From Pseudomonas sp. RIT623 (GTDB taxonomy: Bacteria; Pseudomonadota; Gammaproteobacteria; Pseudomonadales; Pseudomonadaceae), in the NCBI RefSeq assembly GCF_004519305.1, contig NZ_SOZA01000012.1:62001-126000 (forward strand): a stretch of 64,000 nt of DNA, written 5' to 3'. The notes under the pieces were generated by a model. The model was not told where the DNA came from and searched no databases. It was given only the letters and a program-made list of their open reading frames with translations. Of this stretch, positions 26,933 to 35,833 are shown in pieces (the stretch's first letter is position 1; every line of letters begins with the position of its first letter). Position numbers and translations under genes: made by a program.

Positions 26933-27133
26933 GTGACGAAAGAAGAACTGCGCGCGGAACTCGAGCGCCAGGCTGAACGTTACAAGGATGTTTACGGTGG
27001 TGAAGTCACCACCTACGCCGCACAACCGGAGCCAGAACGCAAACCTTGGCGCAAACGCGCCAGCATTCGCGACCAGGCCTTCGCCCAGGAATTGGAGAAG
27101 ATGGAAAAGGACCTGCGCCAGGACGAGCAGTGA
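26933..27133 (+). CDS. Conserved small hypothetical protein, 66 residues
   Basis: A short, strongly charged protein: [20 protein letters not shown] at the N-terminus, an aromatic [16 protein letters not shown] middle, and an acidic helical end [20 protein letters not shown]. It is mostly helical, soluble, has no signal peptide, and I do not recognise a domain. The GTG start at 26933 is preferred because the upstream continuation of the frame is arginine-rich and low quality. An AGG lies 10 nt before it. It stands alone between pcaR and a phosphate transporter, with a terminator about 160 bp downstream. Coding status is likely but not certain. Confidence 0.55.
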   Translation: MTKEELRAELERQAERYKDVYGGEVTTYAAQPEPERKPWRKRASIRDQAFAQELEKMEKDLRQDEQ

Positions 27134-27292
27134 GCGCGGATGATCTCATCGCGCCATCGGCCAAGGGCCCTTGGCGTGAGGCATCATTGCAAAATCGCCT
27201 TGGGTGAAATGGAATTACACAAATTTCATACAAGCGTTTGAAGCGCGATCAATATTTAGATTTCTCTACAATTAATTGATTTTAAACACAAT

Positions 27293-27317
27293 TAGCCGAT
27301 TTTAAGGCTATTTTTTT
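27293..27317 (+). terminator. Rho-independent terminator
   Basis: TAGCC (27293-27297) pairs with GGCTA (27306-27310) around an 8-nt loop and is followed by seven Ts. The stem is short but the T run is strong. It probably ends the transcript of the 66-residue gene. Confidence 0.65.
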
Positions 27318-27404
27318 GCGTCATCGATTGCGCTTTCGCGCGGCAACGGCCAGATGCACGGCAGCCATCGGTCTGCGGCAGGTGCATCGATTGCCATGGT
27401 TTTC

Positions 27405-27413
27405 TGGCATAAT
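27405..27413 (+). promoter_or_regulatory. Extended -10 promoter for the PiT gene
   Basis: TGGCATAAT matches the extended -10 form (TGn plus a TATAAT-like hexamer) 32 bp upstream of the transporter start. No good -35 is present, as is common with extended -10 promoters. Confidence 0.45.
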
Positions 27414-27444
27414 CCGCCCCCCCTAAGACCGCCAGACAACCTTC

Positions 27445-28917
27445 ATGATCGATTTATTCAGCGGACTGGATGCCTGGGTCGTCGTGAGCCTGATGCTCGC
27501 TTTGACCTTCGTGCTCGCATTCGAGTTCATCAATGGCTTTCATGACACCGCCAACGCGGTAGCCACTGTCATCTATACCAAAGCCATGCCGCCACACCTG
27601 GCCGTGTTCTTCTCCGGTGTGTTCAACTTCCTCGGTGTCCTGCTGGGCGGCGTCGGGGTGGCCTATGCCATCGTCCACCTGCTGCCGGTGGAACTGCTGA
27701 TCAATGTGAACACCGGGCACGGCCTGGCCATGGTCTTCTCGCTGCTGGCCGCGGCCATCACCTGGAACCTGGGCACCTGGTACTTCGGCATCCCGGCCTC
27801 CAGCTCGCACACCCTGATCGGTTCGATCCTCGGCGTGGGCCTGGCCAATGCCGTGCTCAGCGACATTCCCCTGGGTGACGGCGTCAACTGGCAGAAGGCG
27901 ATCGACATCGCCCTGTCGCTGGTGGTCTCGCCCATGGCCGGCTTCGCCGTCGCCGCACTGGTGCTGCTCGGCCTGAAATGGTGGCGTCCGCTGTCGAAGA
28001 TGCACAAGACCCCGGACCAGCGCCGCAAGCTCGACGACAAGAAGCACCCTCCGTTCTGGAACCGCCTGGTGCTGGTGATCTCGGCCATGGGCGTGAGCTT
28101 CGTGCACGGCTCCAACGACGGCCAGAAAGGCATCGGCCTGATCATGCTGGTACTGATCGGTATCGTCCCGGCCAAGTTCGTTCTCGACCTGAACAGCACC
28201 ACCTACCAGATCGAGCGAACCCGCGACGCCACCTTGCACATGAGCCAGTTCTACCAGCGCAACGCCGCCACCCTTGGCGAGTTCCTGGCCCTGGGCAAGG
28301 CCCAGTCGACCGACCTGCCAGAGCAGTTCAGCTGCAATCCGCAGCAAACCGAACCGACCATTGCCGCGCTGCAATCGTCGCTGGCTGGCGTGACCGACTA
28401 CCGCGACCTGAGCGCCGACAAACGTGTCGAAGTGCGCCGCTACCTGCTCTGCCTGGACGACACGGCGAAGAAGGTCGGCAAGCTGCCAGGCCTGGAAGCC
28501 CGTGAAAAGGCCGACCTGGAGAAACTGCGCAAGGACCTGACCGCCACCACCGAATATGCCCCGTTCTGGGTGATCGTGGCCGTCGCCCTGGCCCTGGGCC
28601 TGGGCACCATGGTCGGCTGGAAGCGTGTGGTGCTGACCGTCGGTGAAAAAATCGGCAAGCAGGGCATGACCTATGCCCAAGGCATGTCGGCGCAGATCAC
28701 CGCGGCCTGCGCCATCGGCATGGCCAACATCTTCAGCCTGCCGGTGTCCACCACCCACGTCCTGTCGTCAGGCGTGGCCGGCACCATGGTCGCCAACAAG
28801 AGCGGCCTGCAAGGTGGCACCGTGAAGACCATCCTGCTGGCCTGGGTCCTGACCCTGCCGGCGTCGATGGGCCTGGCGGCCGGCCTGTTCTGGCTGGCGT
28901 CCAAGGCCATTGGCTGA
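27445..28917 (+). CDS. Low-affinity inorganic phosphate transporter, PiT family
   Basis: 490 residues. The two inverted PiT signatures are present: EFINGFHDTANAVATVIYT near residue 26 and SFVHGSNDGQKGIGL in the middle, plus FSLPVSTTHVLSSGVAG in the second half. About 10-11 membrane segments are interrupted by a ~120-residue hydrophilic loop (STTYQIERTRDATLHMSQ onward), as in PitA-type proteins. It imports metal-phosphate in symport with protons at the inner membrane. It is monocistronic, with a terminator 15 bp downstream. Confidence 0.9.
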   Translation: MIDLFSGLDAWVVVSLMLALTFVLAFEFINGFHDTANAVATVIYTKAMPPHLAVFFSGVFNFLGVLLGGVGVAYAIVHLLPVELLINVNTGHGLAMVFSLLAAAITWNLGTWYFGIPASSSHTLIGSILGVGLANAVLSDIPLGDGVNWQKAIDIALSLVVSPMAGFAVAALVLLGLKWWRPLSKMHKTPDQRRKLDDKKHPPFWNRLVLVISAMGVSFVHGSNDGQKGIGLIMLVLIGIVPAKFVLDLNSTTYQIERTRDATLHMSQFYQRNAATLGEFLALGKAQSTDLPEQFSCNPQQTEPTIAALQSSLAGVTDYRDLSADKRVEVRRYLLCLDDTAKKVGKLPGLEAREKADLEKLRKDLTATTEYAPFWVIVAVALALGLGTMVGWKRVVLTVGEKIGKQGMTYAQGMSAQITAACAIGMANIFSLPVSTTHVLSSGVAGTMVANKSGLQGGTVKTILLAWVLTLPASMGLAAGLFWLASKAIG

Positions 28918-28932
28918 GTGACACCGCAGTGG

Positions 28933-28958
28933 AAAAAGGCGCCTTCGGGCGCCTTTTT
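28933..28958 (+). terminator. Rho-independent terminator of the PiT gene
   Basis: An 11-bp stem, AAAAAGGCGCC with GGCGCCTTTTT, closes a TTCG tetraloop 15 bp after the stop codon. It is symmetric, so it could also work on the other strand. Confidence 0.9.
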
Positions 28959-29077
28959 CGTTCATCCAGGCTGCGCTGGCGCCTGGCGCACCTGCGTGGA
29001 TTGCTCGATCCAGTGCCCTGTGGGAGTGGCTTTAGCCGCCAATACCGGCGCAGCCAGTGCCCACCCCTCTGTCGCAT

Positions 29078-29104
29078 GGTTCGCCAGCAAGGCTGGCTCC
29101 TACA
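29078..29104. repeat. Single REP half-element
   Basis: GGTTCGCCAGCAAGGCTGGC followed by TCCTACAGG is one REP palindrome; the usual inverted partner is not recognisable. It lies between the phosphate transporter and the HerA-like gene. Confidence 0.7.
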
Positions 29105-29137
29105 GGAAGTGCGCATGGAACGGACTTGGCATACGGC

Positions 29138-30613
29138 CTAGCGCTTCTTGCCTCCTAGCAACGACCCCATCAGCCCACGCACCAACTGCCGGCCCAACTG
29201 GTTGGCCGCCTGGCGCACCGCCGACTTGATCGCCTGCCCGGCGGCACTCTGCAGGAACTCGCCGGCTTTGTCGGCAAAGCTATCCTCGTCAGCCTTGGGC
29301 TGCGGTGCCGGCTCCACCGGCTCGCCTTTGCGCTGGGTCAGCAGCTCGTAGGCCGACTCGCGATCGATCGGCTTGTCATAGCGCCCAGCCAGGGGAGATG
29401 CAGCGATCAACGCACTGCGCTCGGCCGCGCTCAACGGCCCGATGCGTGACTGCGGCGGCGCGATCAGCACGCGCTGGACCATGGCCGGTGTGCCCTTTTC
29501 TTCCAGGGTGCCGACCAGCGCCTCGCCGATGCCCAGCTCGGTGAGCACCGCCAGACTGTCGAACGCCGGGTTCGGTCGGAAACCATCGGCCACGGCGCGC
29601 AGCGACTTCTGCTCCTTGGCAGTGAACGCGCGCAAGCCATGTTGAATGCGCAAGCCCAACTGCGCCAGCACCGCATCCGGCAGATCGCCCGGCGACTGGG
29701 TGACGAAGTACACCCCCACACCCTTGGAACGGATCAGCCGCACCACCTGCTCCAGGCGATCCTGCAGGGCCTTGGGCGTGCCGTTGAACAGCAGGTGCGC
29801 CTCGTCGAAGAACAGCGCCAACACCGGTTTGTCGGCGTCGCCCCGCTCGGGCAGTTGCTCGAACAGCTCGGCCAGCAGCCAGAGCAGGAAGGTCGCGTAG
29901 ACCTTGGGTGCATCGTGCACCAGGCGACTGGCGTCGAGCAGGTGGATACGCCCGCGGCCATCGCCATCCAGGCGCAGCAGGTCTTCGAGCTGCAGCGCTG
30001 GCTCGCCGAACAGCGCCTCGGCGCCTTGCTGCTCCAGGGTCGCCAGGCGGCGCAGCAAGGCCTGAGTCGACGCGCTGGTCATCAGCGCGCTGTCCTCGCC
30101 GAGCAACTGCGGATTGTCCTTGAGGTGGGCGAGCAAGGCCTTGAGGTCTTTCAAGTCAAGCAGCAGCAGGCCTTCGCGGTCAGCCACCTTGAACGCGGCG
30201 TACAACGCCGCCTGCTGGCTGTCGGTCAGCTCCAACAGGTTGCCCAGCAACAGCGGGCCCATCTCGCTCAGGGTGGTGCGCAGCGGGTGCCCGGTCTGCC
30301 CGGCGACATCCCACAAACTGACCGGATAGGCCTGGGGCCGATAGTTCAGCCAGGGCATGCCGGCAATACGCTCGGCCACCTTGCCTTGGGGCGCGCCGGC
30401 CGCCCCCAGGCCGCACAGGTCGCCCTTGACGTCGGCGGCGAAGACCGCGACGCCGGCATCGCTGAACAGCTCGGCCAGGTGCTGCAAGGTGACGGTCTTG
30501 CCGGTACCGGTCGCCCCCGCCACCAGGCCGTGGCGGTTGGCCAGGCGCATGGCCTGGGTTACCGGTTGGCCATCAGGGCCTGCTCCTACAACCATTTGCG
30601 AAGAATCTGACAT
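29138..30613 (-). CDS. HerA-like ATPase, DUF853 (YjgR) family
   Basis: 491 residues. The Walker A motif GATGTGKT lies at residues 33-40 and Walker B is VLALFFDEAHLLF near 265; TQSPGDLPDAVL matches the sensor region of HerA/FtsK-type ATPases. The C-terminal tail is basic and alanine-rich (VRQAANQLGRQLVRGLMGSL). DUF853 proteins are predicted DNA- or nucleoprotein-translocating ATPases, but no cellular role is established to my knowledge. ATG at 30613 is preferred since GGAAGG is six bases upstream; the ATG two codons earlier directly abuts that sequence. It is divergent from the chemoreceptor gene. Confidence 0.85.
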   Translation of the reverse strand: MSDSSQMVVGAGPDGQPVTQAMRLANRHGLVAGATGTGKTVTLQHLAELFSDAGVAVFAADVKGDLCGLGAAGAPQGKVAERIAGMPWLNYRPQAYPVSLWDVAGQTGHPLRTTLSEMGPLLLGNLLELTDSQQAALYAAFKVADREGLLLLDLKDLKALLAHLKDNPQLLGEDSALMTSASTQALLRRLATLEQQGAEALFGEPALQLEDLLRLDGDGRGRIHLLDASRLVHDAPKVYATFLLWLLAELFEQLPERGDADKPVLALFFDEAHLLFNGTPKALQDRLEQVVRLIRSKGVGVYFVTQSPGDLPDAVLAQLGLRIQHGLRAFTAKEQKSLRAVADGFRPNPAFDSLAVLTELGIGEALVGTLEEKGTPAMVQRVLIAPPQSRIGPLSAAERSALIAASPLAGRYDKPIDRESAYELLTQRKGEPVEPAPQPKADEDSFADKAGEFLQSAAGQAIKSAVRQAANQLGRQLVRGLMGSLLGGKKR

Positions 30614-30784
30614 CTTCATCCTTCCCCTGCTCAAGTTCTGTCACATATGTGCCGATATTTCGAAATGATTCTCCTAGAAAGACAGTAACAACCCCGACAA
30701 GGACCCCGGGAAATGTTGCACTGTTTTCCAGCCGTGCTTTGTGCGAACGACCCGATAACAAAACCTTAGCGGACGCCTCACGTC

Positions 30785-32659
30785 ATGAATAAAAGCCTTC
30801 GTTTCAGCCACAAGATTCTCATGGCGGCATCACTGATCGTGATCCTCGCCTTCAGCCTGTTCACCCTGTACAACGACTATCTCCAGCGTAACGCCATTCG
30901 CGAGGATCTGGAGAACTACCTTGCCGAGATGGGCGACTCCACCTCTACCAACATCCGCAACCTGTTCGAAGGCCGCATCAAACTGGTCGAGAACGTGGCG
31001 CAGAACCTGGCCCAGTTCCCGCAGAACACCGGCACCCTGCTGGGCCAGAATGCCCTGACCTCAAGCTTCCTGACCATCTACCTGGGCCAGCCCGACGGCA
31101 CCTTCACCGTACGCCCGGACACCAAGATGCCCGACGGCTACGACCCGCGCGTGCGCCCCTGGTACAAGGATGGCCTGAACGCCAGCGGCCCGATCCTCAC
31201 CGAGCCGTATATCGACATGGCCACCAACAAGATGGTCATCTCGATCATCAGCACCGCCTCGCGCTCGGTCGGCGTGGTCGGCGGCGACCTGGCCCTCGAC
31301 GGCCTGGTGGATATCATCAACTCGCTGAATTTCGGTGGCATGGGCTATGCCTTCCTGGTCAACGACCAGGGCAAGATCCTGGTGCACCCGGACAAGAACC
31401 TGGTGATGAAGTCGCTGTCGGACCTGTTCCCACAGAACACCCCAAGGCTGTCCCGCGACCTGACCGAGATCGAGCTGAACGGCCAGACCCGCCTGCTGAC
31501 CTTCACCCCGGTCAAGGGCCTGCCCTCGGCCAACTGGTACATCGGCCTGTCGGTGGACAAGGACAAGGCCTTCTCGATGCTCAGCACCTTCCGCACCTCG
31601 GCGGTGATCGCCACCCTGGTGGCGGTGGTGATCATCATCGCCCTGCTCGGCCTGCTGATCCGCGTACTGATGCAACCGCTGCACACCATGACCCGCGCCA
31701 TGAGCAACATCGCCGAAGGCGAAGGCGACCTGACCCGCCGCCTGGAAATCCACAACCACGACGAATTCGGCATCCTCGGCACTGCCTTCAACCGCTTCGT
31801 CGAGCGTATCCATGGCTCGATCCGCGAAGTGTCCTCGGCCACCGAGCAGGTCAACGAAGTGGCCCTGCGGGTGATCAGCGCCTCCAACTCGTCGATGGCC
31901 AACTCCGACGAGCAGTCCAACCGCACCAACAGCGTCGCCGCCGCCATCAACCAACTCGGCGCCGCCGCCCAGGAAATCGCCGGTAACGCGGCCCAGGCCT
32001 CGCAGCACGCCAGCTCCGCGCGCCTGCTGGCCGAGGAAGGCCAGCAGGTGGTGCAGCGCAACATCGATGCGATGAACCGCCTGTCGGACCTGATCGTCAC
32101 CTCCAGCGAGCACATCGAGACGCTGAACAACAAGACCGTCAACATCGGTCAGATCCTCGAAGTAATCACCAGCATCTCCCAGCAGACCAACCTGCTGGCG
32201 CTCAACGCCGCCATCGAAGCCGCCCGCGCCGGCGAGGCCGGGCGTGGCTTCGCCGTGGTCGCCGATGAGGTGCGCAACCTGGCCCACCGCACCCAGGAGT
32301 CGGCGCAACAGGTGCAGACCATGATCGAGGAGCTGCAGGTCGGCGCCCGCGAGTCGGTCGACACCATGGGCCAGAGCCAGCGCCACAGCCAGGACAGCAT
32401 GGACATCGCCAACCAGGCTGGTGAACGCTTGGGCAGCGTGACCCAGCGTATCGGCGAGATCGACGGCATGAACCAGTCGGTGGCCACCGCTACCGAGGAG
32501 CAGACCGCCGTGGTCGACTCGATCAACATGGACATCAACGAGATCAACATGCTCAACCAGGAGGGCGTCGAGAACCTGCAGGCCACCCTGCGCGCCTGCT
32601 CGGACCTCGAGCAGCAGGCCGGCCGCCTCAAGCACCTGGTCGGCAGTTTCCGCATCTGA
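30785..32659 (+). CDS. Methyl-accepting chemotaxis protein with dCache domain (McpG-like)
   Basis: 624 residues. TM1 at about 10-32 is followed by a periplasmic dCache_1 ligand-binding domain to about 280, TM2 at about 283-303 (VIATLVAVVIIIALLGLLI), a HAMP domain, and the cytoplasmic signalling domain with hairpin tip SQQTNLLALNAAIEAARAGE. The sensor carries the amino-acid-type pattern DPRVRPWYKDG ... EPYIDMATNKMV ... GGDLALD (Arg, Trp, Tyr and Asp residues that hold amino and carboxyl groups). Position next to a DUF853 gene and sequence suggest the orthologue of KT2440 McpG, a GABA receptor. The ligand is inferred. There is no CheR-tethering pentapeptide at the C-terminus. Confidence 0.85.
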   Translation: MNKSLRFSHKILMAASLIVILAFSLFTLYNDYLQRNAIREDLENYLAEMGDSTSTNIRNLFEGRIKLVENVAQNLAQFPQNTGTLLGQNALTSSFLTIYLGQPDGTFTVRPDTKMPDGYDPRVRPWYKDGLNASGPILTEPYIDMATNKMVISIISTASRSVGVVGGDLALDGLVDIINSLNFGGMGYAFLVNDQGKILVHPDKNLVMKSLSDLFPQNTPRLSRDLTEIELNGQTRLLTFTPVKGLPSANWYIGLSVDKDKAFSMLSTFRTSAVIATLVAVVIIIALLGLLIRVLMQPLHTMTRAMSNIAEGEGDLTRRLEIHNHDEFGILGTAFNRFVERIHGSIREVSSATEQVNEVALRVISASNSSMANSDEQSNRTNSVAAAINQLGAAAQEIAGNAAQASQHASSARLLAEEGQQVVQRNIDAMNRLSDLIVTSSEHIETLNNKTVNIGQILEVITSISQQTNLLALNAAIEAARAGEAGRGFAVVADEVRNLAHRTQESAQQVQTMIEELQVGARESVDTMGQSQRHSQDSMDIANQAGERLGSVTQRIGEIDGMNQSVATATEEQTAVVDSINMDINEINMLNQEGVENLQATLRACSDLEQQAGRLKHLVGSFRI

Positions 32660-32673
32660 CCTTGCGCCCTCCC

Positions 32674-32710
32674 GCGCTGTAGCCGCCAGCCTGGTTGGCG
32701 GCTACAGCGC
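32674..32710. terminator. 15-bp perfect hairpin after the chemoreceptor gene
   Basis: GCGCTGTAGCCGCCA (32674-32688) pairs perfectly with TGGCGGCTACAGCGC (32696-32710) over a 7-nt loop, starting 15 bp after the stop codon. There is no T run, so it may be a REP relative or an RNA-protecting hairpin. Confidence 0.55.
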
Positions 32711-32813
32711 GCCTCGAAACACGATCGAACAAACTATCCTTCAATAAGGTCAACCTTTAGGCGCGTCATCGCCAGATGACACACCCGAGGACGATCCCGG
32801 AGGGATGCTGATC

Positions 32814-33926
32814 GTGCACATCGCCGACATCACCATGTTCTACGCCCCGGCCAGCGGCGGCGTACGGACCTATCTTGATGCCAAACACCGCCGCCTCGAC
32901 GCCATGCCCGGCGTACGCCACAGCCTGCTGATCCCCGGCGCCAACGCCGGCCATGCCGATGGTGTCTACCAGGTTCCCGCCCCGCCACTGCCGTTCGGCA
33001 ACGGTTACCGCTTCCCCCTGCGCCTGGCCCCCTGGTGCCAGGTGCTGCGCCGCCTGCAGCCCGAGCTGATCGAGGTCGGCGACCCCTACCTCACCGCCTG
33101 GGCCGCCCTCGAGGCCCGGCGCCAGCTCGACGTGCCGGTGATCGGCTTTTACCACTCCGACCTGCCTTTGCTGGTCAGCAACCGCATGGGCAACTGGTTC
33201 ACGCCCAACGTCGAGGCCTATGTCAGCAAGCTCTACGGCAACTTCGACCGGGTCCTGGCGCCCAGCCAGGTGATGGCCGACAAGCTGCGCCAGCTCGGCG
33301 TCAACGATGTGCATGTGCAGCGCCTGGGGGTCGACCTGGCGCTGTTTCACCCGGATCGCCGCGACCCCGGCCTGCGCGCCGCATTGGGCATCGCCGACAC
33401 CAGCCGCCTGCTGGTGTTCGCCGGGCGCGGCTCGCGGGAAAAGAACCTGCCGGTGCTGCTCGACTGCATGCGCGCCCTGGGGGCGCACTACCACCTGTTG
33501 CTGGTAGGCTCGAACATGCCCGCCAGCGTGCCGGCCAACGTCAGCGTAATCGACCACTTCTGCCCAGCGCACGAGGTCGCCCGGCTGCTGGCCAGCGCCG
33601 ATCTGCTGGTGCATGCCGGCGACCAGGAAACCTTCGGCCTGGTCATCCTCGAGGCCATGGCCAGCGCCACCCCGGTAGTAGCCGTGCACGCCGGTGCATT
33701 CAGCGAAATAGTCAACGACCAGTGCGGCCGCCTGTGCCCAGCCAACGATGGCCCAGCCATGGCCAACGCCGTGCGCGAGGTGTTCGAGGCCGGGGTGCGG
33801 ACGCTGGGCGCCCAGGCTCGTCGGCATGCCGAGCACCATTACAGCTGGGACGCGGTGGTCAACGGCCTGCTGCATCACTACCGCGCCGTGCTGGGGCATC
33901 AGCCCCAGGTGCGTGCCCATGGCTGA
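32814..33926 (+). CDS. Glycosyltransferase family 4
   Basis: About 370 residues with a GT-B fold. The N-terminal acceptor domain starts ADITMFYAPASGGVRTYLDA. The C-terminal donor domain shows FAGRGSREKNLPVLLDCM and the EX7E-type motif in HAGDQETFGLVILEAMAS, which binds a nucleotide sugar. GGAGG abuts the ATG at 32805 (one-base spacing) but is 10 nt from GTG at 32814, so the GTG is preferred; the ATG would add three residues. It begins a three-gene operon with overlapping deacetylase and membrane-protein genes. The role is probably in building a lipid-linked or envelope glycoconjugate. Donor and acceptor are unknown. Confidence 0.85.
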   Translation: MHIADITMFYAPASGGVRTYLDAKHRRLDAMPGVRHSLLIPGANAGHADGVYQVPAPPLPFGNGYRFPLRLAPWCQVLRRLQPELIEVGDPYLTAWAALEARRQLDVPVIGFYHSDLPLLVSNRMGNWFTPNVEAYVSKLYGNFDRVLAPSQVMADKLRQLGVNDVHVQRLGVDLALFHPDRRDPGLRAALGIADTSRLLVFAGRGSREKNLPVLLDCMRALGAHYHLLLVGSNMPASVPANVSVIDHFCPAHEVARLLASADLLVHAGDQETFGLVILEAMASATPVVAVHAGAFSEIVNDQCGRLCPANDGPAMANAVREVFEAGVRTLGAQARRHAEHHYSWDAVVNGLLHHYRAVLGHQPQVRAHG

Positions 33927-34683
33927 GCAGCCGGGCAGCGCGCGCAGCCTGATGCTGGTGCTGCACGACGTCGCGCCGGAAACCTGGCCGGACTACCAGC
34001 CGTTCGTCCAGGCCATCGACGAACTTGGCAACGTGCCCATGACCTGGCTGGTCGTGCCGGACTTTCATCACCGCAATGCGCTGACCCGCTCACCGACCTT
34101 TTGCCGCTTGCTCGAACGACGCCTGGCCTGTGGCGACGAGCTGGCCCTGCATGGCTACTACCACGCCGACGACGGCCCGCCGCCACGCGGGCCGGGCGAG
34201 TTCTTCATGCGCCGCCTCTATACCCACGAAGGAGAGTTCTACAGCCTGGACCAAGCCCAGGCCTTGCAACGGCTGGAGGCTGGGCTGGCGTTGTTCGGCC
34301 AGCAGGGCTGGCCGGTCGCAGGCTTCGTCGCCCCGGCCTGGCTGATGAGCGCCGGCACCCGCCAGGCCCTGCGCCAGTTGCCCCTGCGCTACACCAGCAC
34401 GCCGCAGCACCTGTATCGGCTGCCGGACTTCACCGCCTACAGCGCCCCCGGCCTGGTCTGGAGCGCCCGCAGTGCCTGGCGCCGGGGCCTGTCGAAAGCA
34501 CTCAGCGACTGGCAATGCCGGCGCTGGCGCGACGCCCCCACCTTACGCCTGGGCCTGCACCCGGTGGACATGCGCCACGCCAGCGCCCGCAACTACTGGC
34601 TGGACACCCTGCGGCAGTTGCTGGCCGAGGGGCGCGAACCGCTGACCAAGTCCACCTGGCTGGCCCGCCAGGCCACCCGGTGA
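33919..34683 (+). CDS. Polysaccharide deacetylase-like protein (DUF2334)
   Basis: 254 residues. The opening LMLVLHDVAPETWPDY contains the HDVAP motif of DUF2334/NodB-like carbohydrate esterases. The metal-site histidines expected later are in ELALHGYYHADD, and the C-terminal LRLGLHPVDMRH resembles motif 5. It would remove acetyl groups from a glycan, presumably the product of the preceding glycosyltransferase. The ATG at 33919 overlaps the glycosyltransferase by 8 bp. The next gene starts on its stop codon. No signal peptide, so a cytosolic substrate is likely. Confidence 0.8.
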   Translation: MAEQPGSARSLMLVLHDVAPETWPDYQPFVQAIDELGNVPMTWLVVPDFHHRNALTRSPTFCRLLERRLACGDELALHGYYHADDGPPPRGPGEFFMRRLYTHEGEFYSLDQAQALQRLEAGLALFGQQGWPVAGFVAPAWLMSAGTRQALRQLPLRYTSTPQHLYRLPDFTAYSAPGLVWSARSAWRRGLSKALSDWQCRRWRDAPTLRLGLHPVDMRHASARNYWLDTLRQLLAEGREPLTKSTWLARQATR

Positions 34684-35672
34684 ACCGCCTGGGCTGGCTG
34701 GGCCTGGCCGTGCTGCTGGCGGTACTGGTCCCGGCCTTGCTAGGCGGCAGCGAACTGCTGCCACGCCTGCAAGCCTTCGCCCCCGGGCTGATGGCCTTGT
34801 TGTTGGGGATGATCCTGCTGTGCTGGGTCATCAACGCCTTGCGCCTGCGCCTGCTGCTGGGCGAACAGGCCGCGCAGGTTGGGCGGCTGCGCAGCCTGGG
34901 GGTGATCATGGCCACCGAGTTCGCCATCTGCACCACTCCCGGTGGTAGCGGCGGCCCGCTGACGCTGATGGCCTTGCTGGCCCGCGAGCGCATCGCCCCC
35001 TCGCGCAGCGGCGCGGTGTTCGCCATGGACCAGTTGAACGACCTGGTGTTCTTCTTTTGCGCCATGCTGACGATTGCCGGTTACGCCCTGTTCCACAGCC
35101 TCGGCCACAGCCAGCGGCACATGCTGCTGGGCAGCGCCGTGCTGCTATGCGCGGCCCTGGCGGGCATTGCCCTGCTGCTGCGCTATCGGCGCGCGCTGAT
35201 GCGCGGCAACGGCCGCCTGCTGAGCCGCCTGGGCATGGCCCCGGCGCGCCGACGACGCTGGGCGCGCAAGTTGCTGCGCTTCGTCCGCGCCCTGGCCGAC
35301 ACCTGGCGCCTGCCCAAGCGCACCTTGGCATTGGTCTTCACCCTCACGTGCGCACACTGGTGCCTGCGCTACAGCGTGCTGTACCTGGTGTTGAAGGGCT
35401 TGGGCGTGGAACTGGCGTGGATTCCGAGCTTCCTGGTGCAGATGCTCGCGCTCAGCGCCGGGCAGTTCAGCCTGCTGCCCGGCGGCGCCGGCGCGGCGGA
35501 GCTGACTTCGGCGACCTTGTTGGCGCCGCTGGTGGGGAGTTCGACGGCGGCCGCGGCGATCCTGATCTGGCGCGCGGTTACCTATTACTTCTATCTGTTC
35601 GCCGGTGGGCCGGTGTTCGTCTGCCTGCTGGCGCGTCCGCTGTTGCAGCGCCGTCGTCGCCAGGCGGGTTGA
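34680..35672 (+). CDS. Flippase-like membrane protein (LPG synthase TM / UPF0104 domain)
   Basis: 330 residues with roughly eight membrane segments and no catalytic domain. The segment FAICTTPGGSGGPLTLMALL and LSAGQFSLLPGGAGAAELTS match the conserved motifs of the AglD/MprF-N transmembrane family (PF03706), seen in proteins that flip or carry lipid-linked molecules. The GTG start at 34680 overlaps the previous stop (GTGA). Together with the glycosyltransferase and deacetylase it suggests synthesis and translocation of a glycolipid. The specific molecule is unknown. Confidence 0.8.
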   Translation: MNRLGWLGLAVLLAVLVPALLGGSELLPRLQAFAPGLMALLLGMILLCWVINALRLRLLLGEQAAQVGRLRSLGVIMATEFAICTTPGGSGGPLTLMALLARERIAPSRSGAVFAMDQLNDLVFFFCAMLTIAGYALFHSLGHSQRHMLLGSAVLLCAALAGIALLLRYRRALMRGNGRLLSRLGMAPARRRRWARKLLRFVRALADTWRLPKRTLALVFTLTCAHWCLRYSVLYLVLKGLGVELAWIPSFLVQMLALSAGQFSLLPGGAGAAELTSATLLAPLVGSSTAAAAILIWRAVTYYFYLFAGGPVFVCLLARPLLQRRRRQAG

Positions 35673-35833
35673 GCACGGCCCAGAGCTCGGCGGCACCGGG
35701 AAACTCGGTACCATCCTCGGCGCTCAAGGCGCTGGGGTCGAAACGTGCCAGGCAGCCCTCGCCCAAGGTGGCGGGCAATGAAGCACCGGCCTTGTCACCA
35801 GGCGCCGCCATGGCTGTCCCTCGCCCGCAAACC

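Larger units (their letters stand above)
27134..27444. other. AT-rich intergenic region before the phosphate transporter
   Basis: The 311-bp gap has an unusually AT-rich block at about 27210-27320 containing a terminator (27293-27317), and a promoter-like extended -10 at 27405-27413. No further gene is visible. AT-rich DNA of this kind is typical of MvaT/Tur binding sites, which is inference. Confidence 0.45.

Noticed and set aside
30728-30764. FliA-type (sigma-28) promoter before the chemoreceptor
   Set aside because: CCCGATAAC resembles the -10 GCCGATAA but no TAAA-like -35 is found 15 bp upstream.
35673-35833. Minus-strand frame between the flippase-like gene and purU
   Set aside because: It runs into purU antisense/overlap, has no ribosome site and no domain; the 161-bp gap shows no gene.
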